In this document: positions 28,075-37,463 of the stretch, one piece after another
Numbering within the stretch: the stretch's first letter is position 1
Layout: every line of letters begins with the position of its first letter
From: Streptomyces phaeoluteigriseus
Lineage (GTDB): Bacteria; Actinomycetota; Actinomycetes; Streptomycetales; Streptomycetaceae
Assembly: GCF_001896135.2 (NCBI RefSeq)
Contig: NZ_MPOH02000006.1
Coordinates: 1 to 64,000 of the forward strand
Reading direction: 5' to 3'
Length of the DNA stretch: 64,000 bases
Made by a program: the position numbers and the translations under genes
The notes under the pieces: model-generated
The model's database searches: none
Told to the model about the DNA's origin: nothing
The model's input: the letters and a program-made list of their open reading frames with translations, nothing else

Positions 28075-29110
28075 TCAATCCCCCTTTTCCGTCGTGACGT
28101 GCCGTTCACCCGCCGAGCCGTTCGGCGCGAGGCACAGCATCGTCTCGTCGACCGGCAGGCCGAGCGCGCCGGTCGCGAGATCGGTGGCGATGCGGACGGC
28201 ACCGGCCAGCGGATCTCCGGCCGCCGCCACCCGCCGCGCGTACGGCAGCCGCCGTGCCAGTTCCTCCGCCAGCGGTACGAGGAGGGGCTCGCCCAGTTCC
28301 ACGAGGCCGCCGGTGACGGCGACATGGTGGCGGGGCCCCACGTCCCGCGGGCAGACCGCGGCGGCGGAGTCGGCGATGTGCCGGGCGGCCGTGCGCAGGA
28401 TGTCCGCGGCGACCGGATCGGCCGCCGCGGAGGCGGCCACCCGGGGCGCGAAGGAGGCGAGGACGGCGGGGCGGTCGGTGCGCGGGTAGAGCAGGCCGGG
28501 CAGACCTGCGATCGGCCCGAACTGCTCCTCTGCGCAGGCCAGGAGGGCGGCGGAACCGCCGGACCGGCCGTCGTGGGCGCGCAGTGCGGCCTCCAGCCCG
28601 GCCCGCCCGATCCACGCGCCGCCGCCGCAGTCGCCCAGGACGATGCCCCCAGCCGTCCGCCCGGTGCCAGGCCGTCAGGTCGGTGCCGAGCGCGATCAGT
28701 CCGGTCCCGGCGGCGACCACCGCCCCCGGACCGGTGCCGAGGGCACCGGCGTAGGCGGTGACGGCGTCCGCGGCGAGGGCGGTCGTGCCGACCCCGAACT
28801 CCCGCGCCAGCGCGCCCGGCAGCTCGGCCCGCAGCGCGTCGCCGAGGGTGGCGAGACCGGCGGCGCCGACGACCGCCACGACCGGCCGCGACACACCGGT
28901 CTCCGCCGCCAAGGCCCGCACCATGGGCACCAGTTGTTCCATCAGGTGCCCGGGGTCGATGCCCCGCGCGCCGGTACGCACGGGGACCCGCGACGACCGA
29001 ACGGCCGGCGCGGAACCCTCGGCTCTGCCGAGGGCCACCCGCAGTCCGGAGCCGCCCGAGTCCACGGCGAGGACGCCGGGGGAGGGCTTCGGACCCGCGG
29101 GTGAGGTCAC
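28075..29110 (-). pseudogene. BadF/BcrA-type N-acetylglucosamine kinase-like ATPase, frameshifted
   Basis: The ASKHA fold is evident: phosphate-1 loop LAVDSGGSGLRVAL, then VVGAAGLATLGDAL, GPGAVVAAGTGLIALGTD and the DGWG/LGDCGGGAWIGRAGLE motif. The later frame ends with VAVTGGLVELGEPLLVPLAE and ALGLPVDETMLCLAP. One extra G in the GGGGG run at about 28645-28650 splits DGWG from IVLGDCGGG; removing it gives about 344 residues. The family phosphorylates N-acetylglucosamine or related sugars. The GTG start at 29110 overlaps the ung stop (GTGA), so both genes are co-expressed. Confidence 0.85.
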
Positions 29111-29793
29111 GGCAGGCGCCAGTCCACGGGTTGGCCGCCCTGCCGGATCAGCAGGTCGTTGGCCCGGCTGAACGGCCGCGAGCCGAAGAAGCCCCGGTCC
29201 GCCGACATGGGCGAGGGGTGCGCCGACTCCACCGAGGGCAGATCGCCGAGCAGCGGACGCAGATTGCGTGCGTCGCGGCCCCACAGGACGGACACCAGGG
29301 GCTTGCCGCGTGCGGCCAGCGCCCGGATCGCCTGCTCGGTGACCTCCTCCCAGCCCTTGCCGCGGTGTGCCGCGGGTTTGCGCGGGGCCGTGGTGAGCGC
29401 CCTGTTGAGCAGCAGCACACCCTGCTGCGTCCACGGCGTCAGGTCGCCGCTGGACGGCTGGGGCAGCCCCAGGTCGGTGTTCAGCTCCCGGTAGATGTTG
29501 ATCAGGCTGCCGGGCAGCGGCCGTACGTCGGGCGCGACCGAGAAGGACAGGCCCACCGCGTGACCCGGCGTCGGGTACGGGTCCTGCCCGACGATCAGGA
29601 CGCGGACGTCGTCGAAGGGCTGCTGGAAGGCCCGCAGGACGTTGGGTCCGGCGGGGAGGTAGGTGCGTCCCGCGGCGATCTCCGCGCGCAGGAAGTCGCC
29701 CATCTCGGCGATCCGTCCGGCCACGGGTTCCAGGGCCTTCGCCCAGCCCGGTTCGACGATCTCATGCAAGGGTCGTGGTGCCACGGGCGTCAC
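29107..29793 (-). CDS. ung: Uracil-DNA glycosylase, family 1
   Basis: The 228-residue protein has the water-activating loop [18 protein letters not shown] (motif A with catalytic Asp), the uracil-recognition segment [11 protein letters not shown], the Asn/His-bearing VLWGRDAR and motif B HPSPMSA. It removes uracil from DNA to start base-excision repair. The GTG at 29793 is taken as start; GTG 29784 is possible. The N-acetylglucosamine kinase gene follows with a GTGA overlap. In Streptomyces a second ung paralogue is common. Confidence 0.95.
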   Translation of the reverse strand: MTPVAPRPLHEIVEPGWAKALEPVAGRIAEMGDFLRAEIAAGRTYLPAGPNVLRAFQQPFDDVRVLIVGQDPYPTPGHAVGLSFSVAPDVRPLPGSLINIYRELNTDLGLPQPSSGDLTPWTQQGVLLLNRALTTAPRKPAAHRGKGWEEVTEQAIRALAARGKPLVSVLWGRDARNLRPLLGDLPSVESAHPSPMSADRGFFGSRPFSRANDLLIRQGGQPVDWRLP

Positions 29794-29857
29794 CCTACTG
29801 CCGTACGGGCAGCGGCGATCAACCGGTGGCCAGGACCCCACGCTCCCCCCGTCGGAC

Positions 29858-30943
29858 TCATCCGACCACCGCGGCCCGCACGCAGAGCACGTCCGGCAGG
29901 TGCGAGGCCAACTGCCGCCAGCTGTCGCCGTCGTCGGCCGAGGCGAACACCTCGCCGTTGCGGTTGCCGAAGTACACGCCCGCCGGGTCCGCGTCGTCCG
30001 TACAGAGCGCGTCGCGCAGCACGGTGCCGTAGTGGTCCTCCTGCGGCAGACCGACCGTGAGGGGTTCCCAGCTCTCGCCCGCGTCGGACGTGCGGTAGAT
30101 CCGGCAGCGGTGGTCGGCGGGCACACGGTCCGCGTCGGCGTTGATCGGGAAGACGTACGCCGTGTCCCCGCGATGGGGGTGCGCGGCGACGGCGAAGCCG
30201 AAGGTGGAGGGCAGGCCGGCGCCGATGTCCGTCCACTGCGCGCCCGCGTCGTCGCTGCGGTACACCCCCCAGTGGTTCTGCAGGTAGAGCCGGTCCGGGT
30301 TCGCCGCGTCCCGCGCGACCTTGTGCACGCACTGGCCGAACTCCGGGTTCGGATCCGGCAGGAACACCGCGGAGACACCGGAGTTGGAGGGCGCCCAGTT
30401 CGCGCCGCCGTCGGCGGTTCGGAACACACCGGCCGTCGACACGGCCACCGTCACCGCTTGCGGGTCCCGCTCGTCGGTCAGCACCGTGTGCAGGCCCTCG
30501 CCGCCTCCGCCCGGCACCCACTGGGAGCGCGTCGGGTGTTCCCACAGCGGGCGGACCAGCTCGAAGCTCTCCCCGCGGTCCTCGGAGCGGTACAGCGCGG
30601 CCGGTTCCGTGCCCGCGTACACCACGTCCGGCTCGCCGGCCGCCGGGTGCAGTTGCCACACCCGCTCCAGCGAAGCCTGCGTGTCCTGCGGGAACCTGAC
30701 GGCCGGCTTCGCCGGTTCGGTCCAGGTGCGGCCCAGGTCGTCGGAGTGGAACACCGACGGACCCCAGTGGGCGCTGTCACCGCCCGCGAGGAGCCGGGTG
30801 CGGTCGCCACGTGTGTCGATCGCGACCGAATAGATCGCCTGTGCGTTGAAGTAGGGGGATTCGTCGAACTCCCAGGTGCCCCCGCGCCTGCGCCCGATGA
30901 AAAGGCCTTTGCGCGTGCCCACGGCGAGCAGTACCTCGGTCAT
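29858..30943 (-). CDS. BNR/sialidase-like beta-propeller protein
   Basis: A 361-residue cytoplasmic protein that starts [19 protein letters not shown]. It carries several Asp-box-like repeats: [50 protein letters not shown] and [10 protein letters not shown]. These give a six- or seven-bladed propeller of the BNR/VPS10 kind. There is no signal peptide and no sialidase arginine triad that I can identify, so hydrolase activity is doubtful. GGAGGTGACC precedes ATG 30943. It lies 64 bp upstream of ung on the same strand. Confidence 0.85.
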   Translation of the reverse strand: MTEVLLAVGTRKGLFIGRRRGGTWEFDESPYFNAQAIYSVAIDTRGDRTRLLAGGDSAHWGPSVFHSDDLGRTWTEPAKPAVRFPQDTQASLERVWQLHPAAGEPDVVYAGTEPAALYRSEDRGESFELVRPLWEHPTRSQWVPGGGGEGLHTVLTDERDPQAVTVAVSTAGVFRTADGGANWAPSNSGVSAVFLPDPNPEFGQCVHKVARDAANPDRLYLQNHWGVYRSDDAGAQWTDIGAGLPSTFGFAVAAHPHRGDTAYVFPINADADRVPADHRCRIYRTSDAGESWEPLTVGLPQEDHYGTVLRDALCTDDADPAGVYFGNRNGEVFASADDGDSWRQLASHLPDVLCVRAAVVG

Positions 30944-31120
30944 GCCGGTCACCTCCGCTGTGCTGTGACGTCCTTGTCGCAACCACCGGCCAGTCTGCAC
31001 CCAGCCACTGACAGTCACCCCTGGAACAGGCGTCGCCGCAGGTCACGGCGGCGATGACGAGCCGGGACCGTACGGAGTCGGCCACCTTCCGCGCAAGGCC
31101 CGCACGGCGGCCCGGCCCGT

Positions 31121-31170
31121 GGGACCGTCGGGACGGAGGACTCGTCCTGAGCATCGGGACCGCCGGCCCC
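31121..31170. promoter_or_regulatory. Two GGGACC-type dyads, possible DevR/DosR (OsdR) sites
   Basis: GGGACCGTCGGGAC (31121-31134) and GGGACCGCCGGCCCC (31156-31170) lie 35 bp apart, 50-100 bp before the Rv1733c-like gene. DosR/DevR sites in actinobacteria have GGGAC half-sites, and Rv1733c is a member of the M. tuberculosis DosR regulon. The match is by eye only. Confidence 0.45.
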
Positions 31171-31221
31171 GTATGGGAGGGCGGTCGGGATGTTCACGCG
31201 CTCATGAGGAGGAAGCCTTCG

Positions 31222-31794
31222 ATGGCGTTCCGTGGTCCGAGGGTGTGGCTGTGGCGTTGGCGGCGCAACCCGCTCAAGCGGCGCTCCGACACCGTGGAGG
31301 CATGGGTCGTGCTGGGCGCCTGGACGCTCACCGTCCTGTGCGGGGTACTGGCCGGCTGGGCCGCCGCCCGATCCGTCGAGCAGAGTCTGGCCAGGGAGCG
31401 CGTCGAGTGGCGGCCGGTCGCCGGACGCCTGACCGAGCGGGCGCCGGGAAAGGCCACCGCGCACTCCAGCGAGCGGGTCTGGGCCGAGGTCGGCTGGATC
31501 GGGCCCGACGGTTCCGCCCACGCCGGTCAGGCCAGGGTCGTCCCGGGCAGCGCCGCCGGCACCACGGTGACGGTGTGGACGGACCGCCGGGGCCGCATGG
31601 TCACGGAACCGGCCACCGCCGCCCAGGCCCGGGTACGGGCCTCGCTCGTCGGTGGGCTGGCGGGCGTCACCGTGGCGGTCCTGCCGCTGGCCGGCGGCCG
31701 GTACCTGCGCGGTCGGCTGGAGCGCCGGCGGATGGACCGGTGGGGTGTGGAGTGGGCCCTGTTCGACGCGGTGCGGGGGCGGTCGACGGGCTGA
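31222..31794 (+). CDS. Rv1733c-family membrane protein
   Basis: A 190-residue protein. The basic N-terminus (RWRRNPLKRRSDTVEAW) precedes a first membrane helix, VVLGAWTLTVLCGVLAGWAA. An exported domain of about 90 residues follows (VWAEVGWIGPDGSAHAGQAR, VTVWTDRRGRMV), then a second helix, ASLVGGLAGVTVAVLPLAGG, and a cytoplasmic tail. This topology and the NPLKRRSD motif are those of the Rv1733c family. GAGGAGGAAG is placed well for ATG 31222. Two GGGACC-type dyads lie upstream. The function is unknown; mycobacterial homologues are hypoxia-induced. Confidence 0.85.
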   Translation: MAFRGPRVWLWRWRRNPLKRRSDTVEAWVVLGAWTLTVLCGVLAGWAAARSVEQSLARERVEWRPVAGRLTERAPGKATAHSSERVWAEVGWIGPDGSAHAGQARVVPGSAAGTTVTVWTDRRGRMVTEPATAAQARVRASLVGGLAGVTVAVLPLAGGRYLRGRLERRRMDRWGVEWALFDAVRGRSTG

Positions 31795-31830
31795 GCGGGG
31801 CGAGAGTCGTGGGCGCTGTCGCCGGGGACG

Positions 31831-32520
31831 TCAGGGGTGGGCCTCGGCCGCGGCCCCGAGGTCGCTCGGCCACGTCTCCAGACCCCGCCCGAGAGCGGCG
31901 GTGGCCGTGGGCATGTCCGCCTCGACCTGGGCGCCGGTCCAGGTCTCCTCGGTGTGCACGTGGACACCGCCGCCCTTCGCCTTCGTGAAGGTCCACAGGT
32001 GCACCCCCTCGTCGATGCGCAGCCCGTCCCCGGCCGCCGGCCCGCGCCACAGGACGCAGTGCCCGCGCTGGAGCTGCTGGACCGTGGACGTGATGGCGAG
32101 GGTGGTGGCCGGGGTGGTCGGCGTGGCGGGCGCGGGTGTCGTCGTCCAGTGGAAGCGCGAACCCCTGCGCAGCGGGCCGCTGTCGAGGCGCTCGGCACCG
32201 GTGACGGCGGCCTGCCAGGTGGGCCAGTGCTCCACGTCGGTCTGGAGCTGACACACGGTGCTCAGCGGTGCGTCGATCACGATGTCGGACTCGTAGCGGA
32301 TCAGGGCGGAGCCGTCGACGCCCTGCCCGCGGCACGCGTCCCGCTGTGCGGTCCGGGCGGGGCGGACTCGGCGGCCGGGGCGGTCGTCGTGCCGAGGACT
32401 GCGGCCACGGCGAGCGGGACGGCGACCGCGGTGGCCCTGACCACGTTCCGTTGCGATCGCGTGGTTCGCCGACGTGTGGTCCCGGGCTTCGTCCGAAGCG
32501 GCGGGACGCGTGCCGACCAT
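31831..32520 (-). pseudogene. SRPBCC family protein, probably exported, frameshifted after its signal peptide
   Basis: Residues from ALIRYESDIVIDAPLSTVCQ to the stop form an SRPBCC/polyketide-cyclase-like pocket domain (VEHWPTWQAAVTGAERL, GLRIDEGVHLWTFTKA). Upstream in this frame the sequence is nonsense. One frame over lies VVRATAVAVPLAVAAVLGTT and APAAESAPPGPHSGTRAAG, a good signal peptide that may start at GTG 32444. Adding one G in the run at 32326-32328 joins the signal peptide to GQGVDGSALIRYESD. The ATG 32520 start is therefore uncertain. Binding of a small hydrophobic ligand outside the membrane is a guess from the fold. Confidence 0.65.
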
Positions 32521-32572
32521 GAGGATTCCTTCGTCGAGAGGCTCGGGAGAGGGTCGGGCTCACGGCGGCGCG

Positions 32573-33604
32573 CTACGGATTGAGCACGACCTTCCCGGCG
32601 ACGGTCCCGGACTCGGCGAGCCGCAGGGCGTCGGCGACGCGCGCGAGCGGAAGCTGGGCGGCGATCTGGGCGGTGACCTCCCCGCGCTGGAGGGCGGCGA
32701 ACACCTGAGTGAGGTCGGCGCGCAGCCGGTTCCGGAAGCGGTCGCGCGACAGGGCGCGCCCGGCCCACACGTTGAAGAAGCAGGCGCGGCGCCGGTTGGG
32801 CAGGGCGTTCCACAGCCACACGCGGCCGAGCAGCTTGAGCACGGGCACCTGACGGGACCCCTCGTGGTCCCGGGTGGAGGCGCTGCCGTAGGAGACGAGC
32901 GTGCCGCCCGGTGCGAGGAGGCGCCAGGAGTCGACGATGCCGCGGCCGCCGACGTGGTCGAAGACGGCGTCCACCCCGCCGGGGGCGAGGGCGCGCACGC
33001 GCGCGGGGATGTCGTCGGTGCGGTGGTCGACGGGTTCCACGCCCTTCTCCCGCAGGGCGTCGTGGTGGCGGGCGGAGGCCGTGCCGATGACCCTGGCGCC
33101 CGCCGCCCGGGCGAGCTGGACCAGCACCGAGCCGACGCCGCCGTTGGCCCCGTGCACCAGAACGGTCTGGCCCGCGCGGACCCGTGCCTTGCGGTGCAGC
33201 ATCTGCCAGGCGGTGATGCCGTTGACCACCAGGGTCTCCGCCTCGGCCGCGCCGACCCCGGCGGGCACCGGTACCAGGTCGGCCGCGTCGACGAGGACGT
33301 GGCTGGCCCAGGCGCCCACCTTGACCAGCGCCGCCACCCGTACACCGGTGAGGCCGGGCTCGACGCCCGGACCGGCCGCGAGGACGGTGCCGACGAGGTC
33401 GTAGCCGGGCACGAAGGGGAACGGCGGTTGGTCGTAGTACCGGCCGCGGCGCATCTGCTGCTCGGCGAAGGAGACCCCGGTCGCCTCCATCCGGACGACG
33501 ACCTGTCCCGGGCCCGGGGCGGGCACGGCGCCGTGCCGGAGCTGGAGCCCCTCGGGCTCGACCTTGCCCGGCAGGACGACCTCGACGAGTTCTTCGGCGT
33601 TCAT
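32573..33604 (-). CDS. Zinc-independent quinone-oxidoreductase-type dehydrogenase (MDR family)
   Basis: A 343-residue medium-chain reductase. The N-terminal GroES-like domain includes GVSFAEQQMRRGRYYDQPPF and FVPGYDLVGTVLAAG. The Rossmann motif is VLVHGANGGVGSVLVQLARA, followed by HVGGRGIVDSWRLLAPGGTL. The structural-zinc cysteines are absent, as in NADPH:quinone reductases and enoyl reductases. GGAGGTCGTC stands directly before ATG 33604, which is preferred to 33616. The upstream 130 bp are unusually AT-rich with GTTATAAGTTGTAAC, so a regulated promoter is likely there. Confidence 0.9.
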   Translation of the reverse strand: MNAEELVEVVLPGKVEPEGLQLRHGAVPAPGPGQVVVRMEATGVSFAEQQMRRGRYYDQPPFPFVPGYDLVGTVLAAGPGVEPGLTGVRVAALVKVGAWASHVLVDAADLVPVPAGVGAAEAETLVVNGITAWQMLHRKARVRAGQTVLVHGANGGVGSVLVQLARAAGARVIGTASARHHDALREKGVEPVDHRTDDIPARVRALAPGGVDAVFDHVGGRGIVDSWRLLAPGGTLVSYGSASTRDHEGSRQVPVLKLLGRVWLWNALPNRRRACFFNVWAGRALSRDRFRNRLRADLTQVFAALQRGEVTAQIAAQLPLARVADALRLAESGTVAGKVVLNP

Positions 33605-33743
33605 GACGACCTCCATGGCCCTACTGAGTTACTTGCCCTCGTGTTCGTTATAAGTTGTAACCCGACGCCGAGCGGAGTGTCAATAGCTTTCGTGACACCC
33701 TCTAACTAGCTTGATCCCGGCTCGCGTGAGGAGTGGGGAGCTG

Positions 33744-35415
33744 TCACCCGTCGGCGGGCGACAGCGCCCGCCCGAGGATCCCGTCGAGGTCGGCGCCGTC
33801 GGGCAAGGTGCCGAACGAGTGTCCCCAGTCGCCGTCGAGCCGGGTCGCGCAGAAGGCGTCGGCGACCGCGGGCGGGGCGTGCCGGACCAGCAGGGACGCC
33901 TGGAGGGTCAGCGCCATCCGCTCCACGAGCCGGCGGGCCCCGGCCTGCGTGACCTCGCCCAGCCCGGACCCCAGCCGGGCCACTGCCGCGTCCAGGCGGG
34001 CGTCCGCCCCGTGCGCCAGGGCGAGTTCGGCGAAGAAGGCGTCCGCGGTGGCGGGCTCGCGGGTCAGCGCCCGCAGCACGTCCAGGGCGTTGACGTTGCC
34101 CGAGCCCTCCCAGATCGACAGCAGGGGAGCCTCGCGGTAGTGCCGGGGCATGCCCGACTCCTCCACATAGCCGTTGCCGCCGAGGCATTCCAGCGCCTCC
34201 GCCGTGAAGGCCGGACCTCGCTTGGTCACCCAGTACTTGCCGACGGCCGTCGCGATCCGCCGGAAGGCCCGCTCGTCGCCCCGGTCGTCGTCTCCGCGCA
34301 CCGCCCGGTCGGCCGCCCCGGCCAGCCGCAGGGTGAGCGTCGTCGCGGCCTCGGACTCCAGCGCCAGGTCCGCCAGGACGTTGCGCATCAGCGGCTGGTC
34401 GAGCAGCCGCGCGCCGAACGCGCCGCGGTGGCGCGCGTGATGGCCGGCCTCGACGAGCGTCCTGCGCATCAGCGCAGCCGACATCATCACGCAGTCCAGG
34501 CGCGTGCAGTTGACCATCTCGATGATGGTCTTCACGCCCTGCCCCTCGGGCCCGACCAGCCAGGCCACCGTCCCGTCGAACTCGGGCTCACAGGAGGCGT
34601 TGGAGCGGTTGCCGAGCTTGTCCTTGAGCCGCTGGATGTGGAAGGTGTTACGGCTGCCGTCGGGCAGCACCCGCGGAAGCAGGAAGCACGACAGGCCGTG
34701 CGGGGCCTGGGCGAGGACCAGGAACACGTCGCACATCGGCGCCGACGTGAACCACTTGTGGCCGCGCAGGGTGTACACCCCGGGCTCGGCGGTGGGCGTG
34801 GCCGTCGTGGTGTTCGTCCGGACGTCCGAGCCGCCCTGCTTCTCGGTCATCCCCATGCCGGCGAGCAGCCCGCGCTTCCGGGTCGGCACCCGCAGCCCCG
34901 GGTCGTACGCACGACCGGTCAGCAGCGGCTCGTACACCTTCGCCAGCTCGGGCTGACGGGGGCGGGGACGGCGGCGTACGTCATCGATGTGGGGCAGCCG
35001 TGGCCGGCCTCCGTGTGCCCCCACACCAGCCCGCCGGCCGTACGGGCCACATGGGCGCCCCGCCGGCCGTCCGCCCAGGGCGCCCCGGCCAGGCCCTCGG
35101 CGACGGCGACCCGCATCAGCTGGTGCCAGGAGGGGTGGAAGTCGACCTCGTCGACGCGGTGGCCGTACCGGTCGTGGGTGCGCAGCACCGGCTCGTGCCG
35201 GTTGGCCAGTTCGCCCCACTCCTGCGCTTCGGGGCCGCCCGCCCGCAGCCCGAGCCGGCGGAGGTCGGACTCCGCCCAGCCGGCACCCTCGCGCCGCAGC
35301 CCCTCCAGCAGGGCCACGTCGTCGGAGGCGTCGTACGGGTCAGGGGCGGGGGCTGGTTGGTGACGTCGTGCGTGGCGGGGGACGGGGTGCGGGGCTCTGC
35401 GTCCATGAAGGTCAT
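33744..35415 (-). pseudogene. AidB-like acyl-CoA dehydrogenase, two frameshifts
   Basis: Three frames join when one base is restored at each of two G/C runs, about 35348-35352 and 34958-34962. The joined protein has about 557 residues. It reads PDPYDASDDVALLEGLRREG, YGHRVDEVDFHPSWHQLM, GMTEKQGGSDVRTNTT (the FAD/substrate motif), FTSAPMCDVFLVLAQA, ECLGGNGYVEESGMPRHYRE and PLLSIWEGSGNVNALDVLR. The length and the HPSWH and IWEGSGN motifs are those of AidB-type flavoproteins, linked to alkylation response in E. coli. Starts at 35424, 35415 and 35406 are possible. It is divergent from PaaX. Confidence 0.8.
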
Positions 35416-35422
35416 GACCCTC

Positions 35423-35462
35423 ATGTTGCATCTCTCGTACAGCCGCAGCAATAGTGCAACAT
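35423..35462. promoter_or_regulatory. ATGTTGCA/TGCAACAT dyad between aidB-like and paaX-like genes
   Basis: ATGTTGCA (35423-35430) and its exact complement TGCAACAT (35455-35462) are 32 bp apart centre to centre, about three helical turns. They sit in the short divergent promoter region, so binding of the PaaX-like product is plausible. Confidence 0.5.
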
Positions 35463-35488
35463 CGGGGGCGGACGTACAGTACGTCCTC

Positions 35489-36238
35489 ATGCGCAGGAAC
35501 GTGACGTCCGGGCCCGGAGAGGTGGAGCTGCCGCCGCTGTCGGCCCGGTCGGTGGTGCTGAGTCTGCTGCTCGGCAGCCATCCGCCCGAACTGCCGGTGA
35601 AGGACCTCGTCCGGCTGGTGGAACCCTTCGGCGTGGGCGGCTCCGCCCTGCGGGCCGCGCTCAGCCGGATGGTGGCGGCGGGCGACCTGCGGCGCACCGG
35701 TTCCGTGTACGGCCTCAGCGACCGCCTGCTGGAACGTCAGCGCAGGCAGGACGACGCCGTTCACCCGGCGACGCGGCCCTGGGACGGCGCCTGGGAGATG
35801 GCGGTGGTCACGGCGACCGGCCGTGGTCCCGCCGAACGCGCCGAACTGCGGACCGGGCTGACCCGTCTGCGCCTCGCCGAGCTGCGCGAGGGCGTCTGGC
35901 TGCGCCCCGCGACCCTGAGCCGCCCCTGGCCGGCCGAACTGGACGGCGTGACGCGGTACTTCACCGCCCGCCCGGACACCCCCGCGCGGGAACTGGCCGC
36001 CGTGCTCTGGCCGTTGGAGGAGTGGGCCGCCCAGGGCCGGGCCCTGCTCGCGCACCTCGCGCGGGCCGACCGCCCCGGCGACCGCTTCACCACGTTCGCG
36101 GCCGTCGTCCGCCATCTCCTCGCCGACCCGGTCCTGCCCCCCGAACTGCTGCCGGCGGACTGGCCCGGCGCCGCACTGCGCGCCGCCTACGCCGACTTCC
36201 AGCGGGAGGTGGCGGCTCACGCGCGCGCACACGCGTGA
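35489..36238 (+). CDS. PaaX family transcriptional regulator
   Basis: A 249-residue protein. The N-terminal winged helix (PPLSARSVVLSLLLGSHPPE, GSALRAALSRMVAAGDLRRT) is followed by the PaaX middle region with WDGAWEMAVVT and a helical C-terminus (FTTFAAVVRHLLADPVLPPE, WPGAALRAAYADFQREV). These are the three blocks of PaaX. The group senses aryl-CoA thioesters such as phenylacetyl-CoA. ATG 35489 is used. It faces an AidB-like acyl-CoA dehydrogenase across a dyad, so it probably controls that gene. A terminator hairpin follows. Confidence 0.9.
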   Translation: MRRNVTSGPGEVELPPLSARSVVLSLLLGSHPPELPVKDLVRLVEPFGVGGSALRAALSRMVAAGDLRRTGSVYGLSDRLLERQRRQDDAVHPATRPWDGAWEMAVVTATGRGPAERAELRTGLTRLRLAELREGVWLRPATLSRPWPAELDGVTRYFTARPDTPARELAAVLWPLEEWAAQGRALLAHLARADRPGDRFTTFAAVVRHLLADPVLPPELLPADWPGAALRAAYADFQREVAAHARAHA

Positions 36239-36239
36239 C

Positions 36240-36273
36240 GCCGGAGGGAGCGCGTGCGGTCGCTTCCTCCGGC
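36240..36273. terminator. Hairpin between convergent paaX-like and pectate lyase genes
   Basis: GCCGGAGGGAGCG (36240-36252) pairs with CGCTTCCTCCGGC (36261-36273), 12 of 13 positions Watson-Crick and one G-T, around an 8-base loop. It begins 1 base after the PaaX stop. Confidence 0.75.
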
Positions 36274-36308
36274 CGTGCGTGGGGGATTCCCGCCGGCGGG
36301 TGCTCGGC

Positions 36309-37115
36309 CTACTTGTAGGTGATGTCCGAGCCGGCGTACTTGCAGTACGTGCCGTCGGGGCCCGAGCCGTTCGTCGTCGGCTCGTCACCGTCGTCGTTGC
36401 CGATGTACTTCTGGCAGGGGACGATCTTCCTGCTGGTGTCCCCGACGATCGTGATGCCCCGCAGGGTCGCGCTGTCACCGTAGTTGGTGTTGATGCCGAC
36501 GAGCCTGCTGCCCTTGTAGGTCACCTCGACGGTGTTGAGGTTGATCGTCCGCTTGTACTGCGTGGAGCAGTTGCCGCACGAGCGGATGAAGGTGCCGAAG
36601 TTCTGCACGGCGAAGTTCGAGACGTTCAGCGTCCCGGCGCCGTTGAACTGGAACACCTTGTCGCTGGCTTCCTTCGCTCCGCCGCCGACGACGTTGTAGA
36701 CGTTGGACGACGAGGAGCCGCGGAAGGTCGCCGCGTCCTCGCCGACGTCCTCCCACCAGACGTTCTGGAGCGTGCAGCTGCCCTTGCAGTGGATGCCGTC
36801 GGCGGCGGGCGCGCCGATGATGACGTTCTTCAGGACGGCACCGGCGGCCAGTTCGAGGATCGGTCCCTGGTCCTCGTCCTGGCTGCCGCTGCCCAGGTCG
36901 CCCGTGCCGTACAGGCGCTTCATCCCGTAGTCCTTGGTGCCGGAGACCGGGATGGTGGCGGAGACGCCCTGGCTGCCGTTCGCGGTGGGCCAGGTGGCCG
37001 CGCTCGCCGGGGTGAGCGCCCCGCTGGTCATGATCATGCCAACCGCGAGGCCGAGAGCGGCCAGTGAGCCGGTCAGCGCGCGCCCGTGGGTGCGCAGGGG
37101 TGCTGGGGAAGTCAT
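36309..37115 (-). CDS. Secreted pectate lyase, PL3 family
   Basis: A 268-residue protein. The signal peptide is MTSPAPLRTHGRALTGSLAA followed by LGLAVGMIMTSGALTPASAA. The mature right-handed beta-helix carries the PL3 motif ADGIHCKGSCTLQNVWWEDV and GEDAATFRG, then VFQFNGAGTLNVSNFAVQNF and RSCGNCSTQYKR. It cleaves polygalacturonate by beta-elimination in a Ca-dependent way. ATG 37115 is chosen because the signal peptide begins there. It stands opposite a plant-polymer esterase, with LacI-type palindromes in the shared upstream region. Confidence 0.92.
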   Translation of the reverse strand: MTSPAPLRTHGRALTGSLAALGLAVGMIMTSGALTPASAATWPTANGSQGVSATIPVSGTKDYGMKRLYGTGDLGSGSQDEDQGPILELAAGAVLKNVIIGAPAADGIHCKGSCTLQNVWWEDVGEDAATFRGSSSSNVYNVVGGGAKEASDKVFQFNGAGTLNVSNFAVQNFGTFIRSCGNCSTQYKRTINLNTVEVTYKGSRLVGINTNYGDSATLRGITIVGDTSRKIVPCQKYIGNDDGDEPTTNGSGPDGTYCKYAGSDITYK

Positions 37116-37300
37116 GTCCCGATGCCTTCTTCCAGGTGGGGATGGTCGAAGCTTTCCGGTGGTCGCGGCGGACGGGCCGACGCAACTAGATCTCATACGT
37201 GAACGTTTTATGCGTTCGTGAACCACTTGCGTGAGGAGTCCGGACCTGGATGGGTCACGGTGAGCGGCTCGTCCACACTCCTGAACGGAAGGTAGACGGC

Positions 37301-37393
37301 AAGCGCTTTCTAGTCAACGTTTCCCGCAGAACGCATCCGGCCGCGATGGCCGCCGGCAGGGGCTTGCGGAGCATGGCCGTGGGAGCGCTTCCA
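37301..37393. promoter_or_regulatory. AAGCGCTT palindrome and CebR-like box
   Basis: AAGCGCTT (37301-37308) is a perfect LacI-family half-site palindrome. TGGGAGCGCTTCCA (37380-37393) differs by one base from the Streptomyces CebR operator TGGGAGCGCTCCCA, which controls cellulose use. They lie between the pectate lyase and the remnant/esterase genes. A further GAACG-N7-CGTTC dyad occurs at 37201-37217, closer to the lyase. The rest of the 37116-37463 gap holds nothing else I can name. Confidence 0.6.
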
Positions 37394-37463
37394 TGGCAGA
37401 CATGTGCATGCCATTATGCGGTTCGGACGCTTCCCATTCGTTGCGGAGGAGAGGGGCGAGTCG

